In this document: positions 7,126-14,096 of the stretch, one piece after another
Layout: the number at the start of each line of letters is the position of its first letter
How positions within the stretch are numbered: the stretch's first letter is position 1
Position numbers and translations under genes: made by a program
The notes under the pieces: generated by a model
Databases searched by the model: none
Told to the model about the DNA's origin: nothing
What the model saw: only the letters and a program-made list of their open reading frames with translations
DNA from: an uncultured Cellvibrio sp.
Lineage (GTDB): Bacteria; Pseudomonadota; Gammaproteobacteria; Pseudomonadales; Cellvibrionaceae
DNA: 14,436 nucleotides
Direction: 5' to 3'
Assembly (NCBI GenBank): GCA_946481095.1
Contig: CAMLML010000098.1
Location: 1-14,436 of the forward strand

Positions 7126-7599
7126 TTAAATGCCAGAACGAATAATGTCGATTAAATCCTGGTCATGTGTCTTTGTATTTACCTTATTCATGACATGACG
7201 AAGACGACCCTCCTTGTCGATCACAAAAGTGGTTCGCACTATTCCCATAAACTCTTTCCCCATAAATTGTTTTAATGCCCAAACACCATATTTTTCTGCA
7301 ACTGAATGATCCTCATCCGATAACAAATCGAAATTAAGATCGTACTTTTTAATGAATTTAGTTAATTTTGATGGGGCATCGGGACTCACGCCCAAAACGA
7401 CGGTATCCAGTTCGGTAAAAATATCAGCTGTATCCCTCAACCCACAGGCTTGAGTAGTACACCCGGGTGTCGATGCTTTGGGGTAAAAATATAAAGCGAC
7501 ATTTTTTTTACCTTTAAAATCCTTCAGTGAAATTTTTTCTCCATTTTGGTTCAACAGAGAAAAAGCCGGTGCCAAATTACCAATTTTGGGATATGACAT
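7126..7599 (-). CDS. bcp: Bcp/PrxQ thioredoxin-dependent peroxiredoxin
   Basis: 157 residues. Reduces hydrogen peroxide and organic hydroperoxides in the cytoplasm with thioredoxin as donor. YFYPKASTPGCTTQACGLRD carries the peroxidatic Cys47 and resolving Cys52 (Cys45/Cys50 in E. coli Bcp). LLSDEDHSVAEKYGVW and the FMGKEF loop are also diagnostic. The frame extends to TTG 7611, but ATG 7599 matches the family start and has GGAG 7 nt upstream. It begins 42 nt after the GGDEF gene stop, so it may be the last gene of that transcript; no promoter is evident in the gap. Confidence 0.96.
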   Translation of the reverse strand: MSYPKIGNLAPAFSLLNQNGEKISLKDFKGKKNVALYFYPKASTPGCTTQACGLRDTADIFTELDTVVLGVSPDAPSKLTKFIKKYDLNFDLLSDEDHSVAEKYGVWALKQFMGKEFMGIVRTTFVIDKEGRLRHVMNKVNTKTHDQDLIDIIRSGI

Positions 7600-7641
7600 A
7601 AAACACTCCAAAAAAATACAAAAACTGATGAAACAACTTTA

Positions 7642-8322
7642 TTAATCGCGTGAGAATGCATTAAACAACGCATCTTTCTCATTTTCCGTGACTATGGATT
7701 TGCTTGTGTTTTCCTGATCAAAATCAGGATGCATAACTTTGTTGCGGCCGGATTGTTTTGCTTTATATAACCAACTATCAACTCGCTCGATAAATCCGTC
7801 TGCTGTATCACTGTGACTGGCTTTATATTCATCAACACCCAAACTCGCTGTCATATTAATCAACTTGCCATTTACTTCCAGTGGTGACTGTTCTATCACT
7901 TCACGAATACGATTTGCAACATAAGTAGATTGTCGAAGATCAGTGCCAGGCAAAATAACCACAAATTCTTCACCGCCAAAACGACAGGCTATATCGAGCT
8001 TGCGTACAGTTAAATGAATTATTTTCGCAATCTGTTGCAACGCTTGATTGCCAATTTCATGACCATACTGATCATTCAATTTTTTAAAAAAATCAACATC
8101 AATCATAATCATGCTCATAGATTGCAGTGAACGTTGGGCGCGCTCCATTTCCCTTCGCAAGGCATCTACAAAAAAACGATAATTGAATAAATTGGTCAAA
8201 GCATCTGTTTGCGCTTGTTCTGTTAACTTATCAACTTGCAACTGAAGCTGTTCGATTAACATCTGATTCAAACAAGAGTCACCTGATGTACAGCTTTTTA
8301 TTAAAGTCGATTTTTCTGACAT
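7642..8322 (-). CDS. GGDEF diguanylate cyclase, cytosolic
   Basis: 226 residues. Makes cyclic di-GMP from two GTP. The domain runs from about 38 to 200: TDALTNLFNYR, the metal-binding Asp75 in MIDVDFFKKLND, and active-site GGEEF at 116-120. RKLD at 107-110, exactly five residues ahead, is a full RxxD inhibitory site, so product feedback is expected. There is no signal peptide or membrane helix. The N terminus is only about 37 residues with a short coiled-coil-like stretch (LIEQLQLQVDKLTEQ) and two cysteines in SCTSGDSC (11 and 17), so there is no recognisable sensor domain. ATG 8322 was chosen; GTG 8352 inside the preceding gene is the alternative. Ten bases separate it from the pseudo-deiminase stop. 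Confidence 0.93.
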   Translation of the reverse strand: MSEKSTLIKSCTSGDSCLNQMLIEQLQLQVDKLTEQAQTDALTNLFNYRFFVDALRREMERAQRSLQSMSMIMIDVDFFKKLNDQYGHEIGNQALQQIAKIIHLTVRKLDIACRFGGEEFVVILPGTDLRQSTYVANRIREVIEQSPLEVNGKLINMTASLGVDEYKASHSDTADGFIERVDSWLYKAKQSGRNKVMHPDFDQENTSKSIVTENEKDALFNAFSRD

Positions 8323-8332
8323 ATAACTACCA

Positions 8333-9331
8333 CTACAAGGGCTCCAACACACCTTCAGGAATTGGCTGGGTTATACCAGACAAACCCGTTTTCATGACCG
8401 CAAGACTACGGCTTGGGAAACCAAAAATATCAAATCCCGGGAAAGACCGGGAAATAATCTCCATCGCTTCCTCATCGCTGGGCAAATCAAAAATGGGAAC
8501 CAATACTGTTTCATTCACCACAACAAATTGCGAATAGTCCGCTACATACTCCACTCCTTCATCAGTAACAAAAACACTCCATGGCAAAGAAACCAACTCC
8601 AGCGGTTCCTCCAGATTATTATTGATAGTACACAGAGTCTCATATCGCTTTTCTGAGGAGTGATAATAAACACTCATGGCATCATCACATCGAATACATA
8701 AAATTTGATTCAAAACTCCCAACCTGACAGTTCCCGGTATTGTTGAGCGGGTTTCAACATTCACAAATTGGACTGAATTGGTATTCTGTAAAAAGAAATT
8801 TTTTATCCCAGCCTCGGTATTGGAAGGATTTTTCTGTAGCACGTGATTCAGATCAAGCAAAATCAAATCCTTTCCGTTTGATTCAATATCGCTCCAGGAT
8901 AAATAAATATCTGTTTTTTCACTGTGCGCACAAGGAAAAGCATGTTGCAATAACAAGTTCTCAGTAAAATTTCTATCTATTCCAGATAGAACAGTGAATC
9001 CGGATTCTGATTCAACAATAAAAGGGCCAAAATCTTTCACATTAATAGAATCTCGCGAATCGACAGTATTCCGTACAGCTTCGTAAAAGTATACAAACTC
9101 CACTGGAACATCCATCAGCACCAGTCTTGCTTTGACAGGATCAATCTGACCTTCAGGCACAACCAAAATAATATCAACGTAATCCACCAATAAAGCGATC
9201 AATGCTTCATACAATTCTTCCAACTCTTCAATATCCACTTGCCAGGAAATAGTGTTATCCGGCCACACAAGTAAAATCGCATCCTGCGGCTCCCAGGGAG
9301 CAGGTAATCTCAATTTATGTTTATTCATCAT
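8333..9331 (-). CDS. agmatine deiminase-fold protein lacking catalytic residues
   Basis: 332 residues, no signal peptide. N- and C-terminal blocks match the agmatine deiminase / bacterial peptidyl-arginine deiminase family: LRLPAPWEPQDAILLVWP at the start, and FVVVNETVLVPIFDLPSDEEA plus FPGFDIFGFPSRSLAV near the end. Every catalytic motif is altered when aligned by eye. The nucleophile motif HCITQ is SGITQ (Cys to Gly319). GHVD is GTVR (His to Thr201, Asp to Arg203). EGG is SWS (145-147). NDxWxRD is DSINVKD, keeping only Asp100. The frame is intact, so this looks like a stable pseudoenzyme and not a decaying gene. It might bind a guanidino compound or act as a protein partner; that is inference. 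The start overlaps the preceding gene by 11 nt. Confidence 0.75.
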   Translation of the reverse strand: MMNKHKLRLPAPWEPQDAILLVWPDNTISWQVDIEELEELYEALIALLVDYVDIILVVPEGQIDPVKARLVLMDVPVEFVYFYEAVRNTVDSRDSINVKDFGPFIVESESGFTVLSGIDRNFTENLLLQHAFPCAHSEKTDIYLSWSDIESNGKDLILLDLNHVLQKNPSNTEAGIKNFFLQNTNSVQFVNVETRSTIPGTVRLGVLNQILCIRCDDAMSVYYHSSEKRYETLCTINNNLEEPLELVSLPWSVFVTDEGVEYVADYSQFVVVNETVLVPIFDLPSDEEAMEIISRSFPGFDIFGFPSRSLAVMKTGLSGITQPIPEGVLEPL

Positions 9332-9815
9332 TGGCGTCTTTTATGGTTTCTACAACAGGCAAAATTTTAAATTTTTTCGGATTTATATTTTTTTTCTGAA
9401 CTGTTTCGTTTATTTCCGGTTCACTCGATATAATTTTTGATAACACGCCTTTTGTTTGGCCATCCGTACTTGAGGTGACCAAATGAACATGTAAATAATA
9501 TCTGCCGGATTGATCAGCCTTAATTTCCAGTGGGATGATTAAAACACCGGGAGTGACGTCCTCACGAATATAAGATTGTTTTAGATCGACCACATCAAGC
9601 CCATGCGTTGCTTGCAATTCGTAGGTCACGGCATCAGCAGAATAGTGAATTGCTAAATCTATACGCTTGTTTTCACCAACGGCCAGATGAATAATTTCTT
9701 TATCAACAAAACTGGCTGACACACCTGGTTTACCCATTATTTTTTTAGACTTCATATCGTCAGCGCAAACCGGACTGGCAATCGCCAGAAGCATAAGCAA
9801 TAGATAAAATCTCAT
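9321..9815 (-). CDS. small exported protein of unknown function
   Basis: 164 residues. The N terminus is a clear Sec signal peptide (MRFYLLLMLLAIASPVCA, likely cut after residue 18, before DD); SPVC is a poor lipobox, so a soluble periplasmic protein is favoured. The mature part alternates short hydrophobic strands (IIHLAVGENKRIDLAIHY, GVLIIPLEIKA, GRYYLHVHLVT), suggesting a beta-sandwich; the last 35 residues are lysine-rich and less ordered. I do not recognise the family. Start and stop are shared with neighbours: its ATG overlaps the metallopeptidase stop as TAATG, and its end overlaps the pseudo-deiminase start, so translation is probably coupled across all three. Confidence 0.8.
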   Translation of the reverse strand: MRFYLLLMLLAIASPVCADDMKSKKIMGKPGVSASFVDKEIIHLAVGENKRIDLAIHYSADAVTYELQATHGLDVVDLKQSYIREDVTPGVLIIPLEIKADQSGRYYLHVHLVTSSTDGQTKGVLSKIISSEPEINETVQKKNINPKKFKILPVVETIKDANDE

Positions 9816-11485
9816 TATTCATTCACCCCGATCAAACTTAAATTGAAACAGCTGGTGATATCAGTAATCAATGCTTCATTTAAAACCCGTGCATCAGCAA
9901 GAGCCAGCACATAACTGGATGGTGATAAAAATTGCTGTATGCTTTCCTGATTAACAGTTGATGATAATCCCGTATTAATTAATTGCCCTGCTGAATAGAG
10001 ATAAAGCTCAGGATCCGTATTGGTGCCGACTGTATTAACTGCTTGAATTCTGTATGTACCCGGCGATTCAATCACAATTTTTGCAAACTGATAGTTTGAT
10101 AAACGATTAAAAGAGCCAAAACGATTGCTGCTGCAAAGTGTCACTTGCGGAGTTGATAACGAAAGTGTTTTATACAGAGGTAAATTTTCAACATAACCAC
10201 CGGTATTGGTTTCACCCTCTGCAAAACCATTGTATGAAAAAATATTTTGTTCTGTCTGTAAATTGATCCAGGTGCCAAAAGAAGCGGGAGCAACTTGCTG
10301 CAACACATCGGAAAACACAAAAATGGATGTTAACCCTGAATGATTGACATACTCCTGCCGGGTAAAAGCGTCGAATAAATCATTGACACTTTTTGTTGGC
10401 CGATTATCCGAACTCAAATAGTAGTTATACAGAATCGATTCGACGGATTTTTCTGAATACCAACCTTTAACACTGTGTGATTTTTCGGCCACATTAAAAA
10501 AAGAACTGGTAGATTGAGCCAATCCCATAGAATCAACATAAATGGCATCATCCAACAAGATGGCAGAAAAAGCATTGGCTAAACCTTCAGAAAAAGCAAC
10601 GCGCATATCCAACTTTTGAATTGCACTGTGACCGCCACCCAAACTGTTGGAGCGCGAAGCATTGGTTTCCAGAAAATGCACCCACTCATGCAATATCACA
10701 TGCGAATCATATTCATCGGTATCAACATTGGCATCACCCAGAAGATAAAGATTGCCGTTCGAATAGTAACTGGTTCCTATTTCACCCAGTGCGATATTTC
10801 CATCCGCAGTCGTATTATTTTCACTCCAATAAACATTCATGTCCGGCAATGGATTCGTCATACCCGCTGCGCGCCATTGAGTTATGCCAACATAAAGGGA
10901 ATCCAGAATTGCAAAGGGACCTGCGCTGCGCGATGTATAAGCCGCGCCATTCCACCCGGATTCAATATGCAAATTTCTGATTTCATTTTCCGAAACAATC
11001 GCAACCAGCGCGCCTTGTACCGCATAAACTGCACCACCGGCAGTATTATCACGAACCGAAATATTCCACCCTGCCCCGTTGCTTTTTAATTGTGCTGATA
11101 CCCTGACTTGCACTTCCTGACCCATTACAGCATTGAAAGAATATTGTCCCGATTCATTAGTGATCTGACTGGCAATCACTTCATCCGAAGCATTCACCAG
11201 ATCTACCGTAATTCCACGCGCAGGTTTGATTTGTGTATTGGCATAATCCAATCCCAGATGATTGGCTTTATGTGGCACACGGTCAAAACTGACAGTTCCA
11301 GAAAGAGTCGCAATTGTTGCGCTGGAATTACTTGAGCTTGAACTGAAACTTGTGGCAGAACTGAAGGAAGAGGATGAAACAAATCTTTCCGTCCTGGATG
11401 CATCCCCACTGCATCCGGCAAGAAAACTGATCAAAATAATAAGGAAGCTCTGCATACAGAGGCAACCGGAAGATAAGGCCTTCAT
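9815..11485 (-). CDS. poly-serine-linked lipoprotein metallopeptidase
   Basis: 556 residues from ATG 11485. The signal peptide ends in the lipobox FLAGC, giving lipidated Cys25. Residues 36-56 are a poly-serine linker, a Cellvibrio/Saccharophagus trait in surface hydrolases. About 61-133 resembles a carboxypeptidase-regulatory-like beta domain. The catalytic part has HEWVH at 266-270 and SEGLAN with Glu300, a gluzincin-type zinc site (HExxH then a downstream Glu). The last 90 or so residues (GTYRIQAVNTVG, DPELYLYSAG, YVLALADARV) look like a pre-peptidase C-terminal domain. It is likely anchored in the outer membrane; the substrate is unknown. The frame is open to 11524; ATG 11518 and ATG 11455 are alternatives, and 11485 gives a normal-length signal with a basic residue. 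First gene of the minus-strand cluster. Confidence 0.82.
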   Translation of the reverse strand: MKALSSGCLCMQSFLIILISFLAGCSGDASRTERFVSSSSFSSATSFSSSSSNSSATIATLSGTVSFDRVPHKANHLGLDYANTQIKPARGITVDLVNASDEVIASQITNESGQYSFNAVMGQEVQVRVSAQLKSNGAGWNISVRDNTAGGAVYAVQGALVAIVSENEIRNLHIESGWNGAAYTSRSAGPFAILDSLYVGITQWRAAGMTNPLPDMNVYWSENNTTADGNIALGEIGTSYYSNGNLYLLGDANVDTDEYDSHVILHEWVHFLETNASRSNSLGGGHSAIQKLDMRVAFSEGLANAFSAILLDDAIYVDSMGLAQSTSSFFNVAEKSHSVKGWYSEKSVESILYNYYLSSDNRPTKSVNDLFDAFTRQEYVNHSGLTSIFVFSDVLQQVAPASFGTWINLQTEQNIFSYNGFAEGETNTGGYVENLPLYKTLSLSTPQVTLCSSNRFGSFNRLSNYQFAKIVIESPGTYRIQAVNTVGTNTDPELYLYSAGQLINTGLSSTVNQESIQQFLSPSSYVLALADARVLNEALITDITSCFNLSLIGVNE

Positions 11486-11550
11486 CAATGGCACCGGAAA
11501 TAAGTCAGCCCAAAGCATAACCAATCAACCCCAAATAATCGATAAAAAGG

Positions 11551-11578
11551 TTGTGGTCTTGTTAAGGACGAATATAAT
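11551..11578 (+). promoter_or_regulatory. sigma-70 promoter of the J-domain gene
   Basis: TTGTGG (11551-11556), 16-bp spacer, perfect TATAAT (11573-11578). The start near 11585 gives a leader of about 24 nt that includes TAAGGG (11595-11600) 8 nt before the ATG. The region is shared with the divergent metallopeptidase gene, whose promoter I could not place. Confidence 0.65.
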
Positions 11579-11608
11579 CATGAGCAAATTTCGTTAAGGG
11601 TTTCACAT

Positions 11609-12094
11609 ATGTTCAAGTTTTTACTTCTGGTTATTGTTGCCACTACCGCGTTAATCATGTGGTCGAAGTATCAAAGAGGTGATTTGGAACAAAAAAAACG
11701 TGTCATTGCTCAAGCGTTTAAATATGCATTCCTGGGGCTGCTCCTGTTTCTGGTGATGCGAGGCCGATTGCATTGGCTTGGGGGAATGTTAGCCGCAACT
11801 ATTCCATTTATTCCCGGTATCTATCAATTAATTCGAGCCCGTTTCCGTTCACAAAAAAATCAGGCGACAGATGAAACCAGCCCACCACAAACCCCGTTAA
11901 CAAGCACCGAAGAAGCCATGGAAGTCCTGGGATTATCAGGCAATCCTGACAATGGTGAAATTACCGCCGAGATGATTGTCGAAGCCCATCGAAAACTTAT
12001 CCAGAAATTGCATCCTGATCGAGGTGGTAACGATTATCTGGCTGCAAAAATCAATCAGGCACGAGACTTGTTATTGGCACGCATCAACAAATGA
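11609..12094 (+). CDS. membrane-anchored J-domain (DnaJ-like) protein
   Basis: 161 residues. The N-terminal helix (about 2-18) and a hydrophobic stretch (about 38-50 and 56-73) anchor it in the inner membrane. A charged linker follows, then a C-terminal J domain (about 102-158) with the invariant HPD at 135-137 in AHRKLIQKLHPDRGGNDYLAAKINQARDLL. This compact J domain, with RGG after HPD and an AAKIN helix, is the Tim14/Pam18-like type found in many proteobacteria. It should stimulate DnaK ATPase at the membrane; the client is unknown. The last 40 nt overlap the 3' end of cmoM on the other strand. Confidence 0.88.
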   Translation: MFKFLLLVIVATTALIMWSKYQRGDLEQKKRVIAQAFKYAFLGLLLFLVMRGRLHWLGGMLAATIPFIPGIYQLIRARFRSQKNQATDETSPPQTPLTSTEEAMEVLGLSGNPDNGEITAEMIVEAHRKLIQKLHPDRGGNDYLAAKINQARDLLLARINK

Positions 12095-12873
12095 ATGTAA
12101 CGCCCGAGGGAGCGGAAAGGTTCTTGTCGCGATAACTCCAGCTCAAGCTCCACCAATTCATCAGGTTTTGATTCCCGATGAATTTCGTTAAAAATATAAT
12201 CATGAAATACGCGAATGCCACTGTGACAAAGTAAATCCAGTGGCAGTTCTTTAAGCCAATTCAACACTGTTTCCGGTTTGAGTGGATTAATCGGTGTCAA
12301 ACTACCCGCAGCTCCCACATAATCCTGATTCATAATTTTTTTGAAATTGGTGCGCAAACAATTTTTATAAATCAGTGAATTAAGATTGTAAAAAATCAAA
12401 CTTAAAAATCCATCTGCTTTTAAATACCGCTGCAAATCCGGTAAAAGCTCGATGGGATTTTGCATCCACTCCATCACTGCATGACAAATCACCAAATCAA
12501 ACTTCGGTTGCTGAAGATGTTTTGATAAATCCTGAATAGAACAATGGATTAAGGTAACCTGCGATTCCAAACCTTCTTTTTTAATTTGTGACTCAGCCAT
12601 TTTTAACATTTCCGATGAAATGTCACAGATCACCAGTTGGTGCCCCGCTTTGGCCAGCTCAAGCGAAAACTGCCCCTGCCCTCCACCGGCATCAAGAATT
12701 CGCCATTGGCTGGCCTGCGCAGATTGAAAAGGTTGAATCTGCAAATATTCTGCACAATCACGCTGCAAAACTGCCAGACGAATTTTGCCTTTAAGCCCAC
12801 CGTAAATATTTTTTTGAAATCGCTCGGCTAAATCGTCAAAATTGCGATCTTGATTGGAGGATTGTTTTGCCAT
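12055..12873 (-). CDS. cmoM: CmoM, tRNA 5-carboxymethoxyuridine methyltransferase
   Basis: 272 residues from ATG 12873. Uses S-adenosylmethionine to methylate cmo5U34 to mcmo5U in tRNAs such as Ala, Ser(UGA), Pro and Thr. Matches E. coli CmoM (formerly SmtA) throughout: DRNFDDLAERFQKNIYGGLKGK at the start, SAM-binding LDAGGGQG at 60-67, ICDIS, HAVMEWM, SLIFYNLNSL, GIRVFHDY and the closing RQEPFRSLGRYIHL. The frame is open to 12987 upstream, but the family start is near DRNFDD, so ATG 12873 is preferred. There is no clear Shine-Dalgarno. It is divergent from the GIY-YIG gene with starts 15 bp apart. Confidence 0.95.
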   Translation of the reverse strand: MAKQSSNQDRNFDDLAERFQKNIYGGLKGKIRLAVLQRDCAEYLQIQPFQSAQASQWRILDAGGGQGQFSLELAKAGHQLVICDISSEMLKMAESQIKKEGLESQVTLIHCSIQDLSKHLQQPKFDLVICHAVMEWMQNPIELLPDLQRYLKADGFLSLIFYNLNSLIYKNCLRTNFKKIMNQDYVGAAGSLTPINPLKPETVLNWLKELPLDLLCHSGIRVFHDYIFNEIHRESKPDELVELELELSRQEPFRSLGRYIHLLMRANNKSRA

Positions 12874-12882
12874 AGATATACT
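12854..12882 (+). promoter_or_regulatory. candidate promoter giving a leaderless GIY-YIG message
   Basis: TTGGAG (12854-12859), 17-bp spacer, TATACT (12877-12882, 5 of 6 consensus). Transcription would start about 7 nt later, at or next to the A of ATG 12889. The promoter lies inside the first codons of cmoM. The absence of a ribosome binding site before 12889 fits a leaderless message. Confidence 0.45.
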
Positions 12883-12888
12883 GTCGAT

Positions 12889-13227
12889 ATGAATGAAAAA
12901 AATTGGTTCACTTATATTATTGCAACCAGCGACAATCAACTTTATACCGGTATCACCACCGATATGAAACGACGTTGGAGGCAACATACAAATGGTAAAG
13001 GCGCCCGCTACTTCCGGGGCCGCAAACCCGAGTGCTTATGTTATCTGGAATTGCACCAAAACCGTAGTGAGGCAAGCAAACGTGAATCATTTATAAAATC
13101 CCTGTCACGCGCAGAAAAAAGTCTATTGATCCAGCAAACCCATACACAAACGCTTGGTTACATATCATCAATTGAAGTATCCATCATTGAAATACCCGTC
13201 TATGACCAACAAACGCCCCTTGTGTAA
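12889..13227 (+). CDS. GIY-YIG nuclease-domain protein, YhbQ/UPF0213 family
   Basis: 112 residues from ATG 12889. The GIY-YIG core is at the start: FTYIIATSDNQLYTGITTD, then RRWRQHTNGKGARYFRG, matching E. coli YhbQ (100 residues). This single-domain family is of uncertain role; nuclease activity on DNA has been reported for some members. The core ends near residue 85, and the last 25 or so residues are an extension over a 15-bp tandem duplication that overlaps the next gene by 26 nt. The frame is open from 12850, but the family start is at MNEKNWFTY. Confidence 0.88.
   Translation: MNEKNWFTYIIATSDNQLYTGITTDMKRRWRQHTNGKGARYFRGRKPECLCYLELHQNRSEASKRESFIKSLSRAEKSLLIQQTHTQTLGYISSIEVSIIEIPVYDQQTPLV
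13171..13200 (+). repeat. imperfect 15-bp tandem duplication
   Basis: Two copies, ATTGAAGTATCCATC (13171-13185) and ATTGAAATACCCGTC (13186-13200), 12 of 15 bases identical. They encode the IEVSI/IEIPV repeat in the GIY-YIG tail and end one base before the ATG of the next gene. Confidence 0.6.
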
Positions 13228-13816
13228 CCTATGCCAACTGGCCACAGCGAATTGCATTTGCAAATTTGCAGTCGCCATTGATAATCCCATCGAATTATTG
13301 GTACTACAACACCCGCAAGAAACCACCGAAGTTAAAAACAGCATTCGACTTTTACATCTCTGCGCAAACAACATGCAGTTGATTACTGGCGAAAAATTTA
13401 CAGACGATGAACTTTCAGCCACTTTATATAAAGATCAAAAAATTCCCCTGCTGCTTTATCCCGCCACAAAAGAATTAACTTCATTAGGATTAGCAACTCC
13501 AAATGAATTACCGGATTTATCCAAGATTGAAACTAATAAAATTCGATTGGTATTAATCGACGCCACCTGGAAAAAAAGCCGCAAAATGCTCTACCTGAAC
13601 CCGGCACTACAAACCCTCCCCCGATTAACCCTGGAAAACCCGCCCCCCAGCCTCTACACCATCCGCAAAGCCCACACCCAACACCAACTTTCCAGCCTCG
13701 AAGCCTGCTGCTATGCTTGGCGACAACTGGAAAAAAATCCTTCTGCATATAACGAATTATTAACGGCGTTTGTTGGATTTGTGGAGCAGCAGCTTGGGTT
13801 TGTTGAAAAGGATTAA
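13202..13816 (+). CDS. tapT: DTW-domain tRNA aminocarboxypropyltransferase (TapT-like)
   Basis: 204 residues. DTW enzymes transfer the 3-amino-3-carboxypropyl group of SAM to uridine, giving acp3U at position 47 in tRNA (E. coli TapT, formerly YfiP). The family motif appears as LIDATWKKSRKM with D120-A-T-W123, and PRLTLENPPPSLYTIRKA follows as in the family. Four N-terminal cysteines (8, 11, 18, 20: CNLC and CIC) form the usual zinc-like knuckle. The frame is open from 13154; ATG 13202 starts just before the cysteine cluster, as in homologues. It overlaps the GIY-YIG end by 26 nt and is presumably co-transcribed with it. The exact target base is inferred from the family; the symbol is by analogy. 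Confidence 0.85.
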   Translation: MTNKRPLCNLCQLATANCICKFAVAIDNPIELLVLQHPQETTEVKNSIRLLHLCANNMQLITGEKFTDDELSATLYKDQKIPLLLYPATKELTSLGLATPNELPDLSKIETNKIRLVLIDATWKKSRKMLYLNPALQTLPRLTLENPPPSLYTIRKAHTQHQLSSLEACCYAWRQLEKNPSAYNELLTAFVGFVEQQLGFVEKD

Positions 13817-13886
13817 AAAACTTGAAGCCATTTCATAAATCAATTCCACTTCTAAATAAATTTATTACCATGCCTGCATAAGTTTA

Positions 13887-13960
13887 TCGTCATTCCTGCG
13901 CAGGCAGGAATCCAATGACCTTGGTAAGTAAATGGATCCCTGCTTTCGCAGGGATGACGA
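13887..13960. repeat. double-hairpin interspersed palindromic repeat (REP/MITE-like)
   Basis: 74 bp with near-perfect terminal inverted repeats (TCGTCATTCC and GGGATGACGA, 9 of 10 paired). Each half is its own hairpin: ATTCCTGC/GCAGGAAT with a 4-nt loop (13892-13911) and ATCCCTGC/GCAGGGAT with loop TTTC (13936-13955). Inner ends GGAATCCA and TGGATCCC are also inverted. Elements of this CGTCATTCC...GGGATGACG type are scattered between genes in many proteobacteria. It stands 70 bp after tapT and could end its transcript. The rest of the gap 13817-14096 is AT-rich with nothing I can support. Confidence 0.85.
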
Positions 13961-14096
13961 AGAAGGGTAATATAGATGCACCCTTAAATATCTACCCATC
14001 ATTTGAAAAGATGAAAGATGGAGATATAAATAAGTGCTGCCTATTAAACTTTTTACTTACAATAGAATCATGAATTGAATATTTGAGAAATTCAAA

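Noticed and set aside
10616..11089. 157-codon plus-strand frame
   Set aside because: Antisense to the metallopeptidase core, which has clear motifs; no ribosome binding site or family match.
11262..11597. 111-codon plus-strand frame with an LELLELELKL-type stretch
   Set aside because: It is the antisense of the poly-serine linker; the Leu/Glu pattern arises from complementary Ser codons.
13533..13748. Glycine/tryptophan-rich minus-strand frame
   Set aside because: Antisense of the Pro/Thr-rich part of the DTW enzyme; no start signals.
13887..13960. CRISPR-like repeat or attachment site
   Set aside because: Only one element with two different hairpins, no regular spacers and no integrase nearby.
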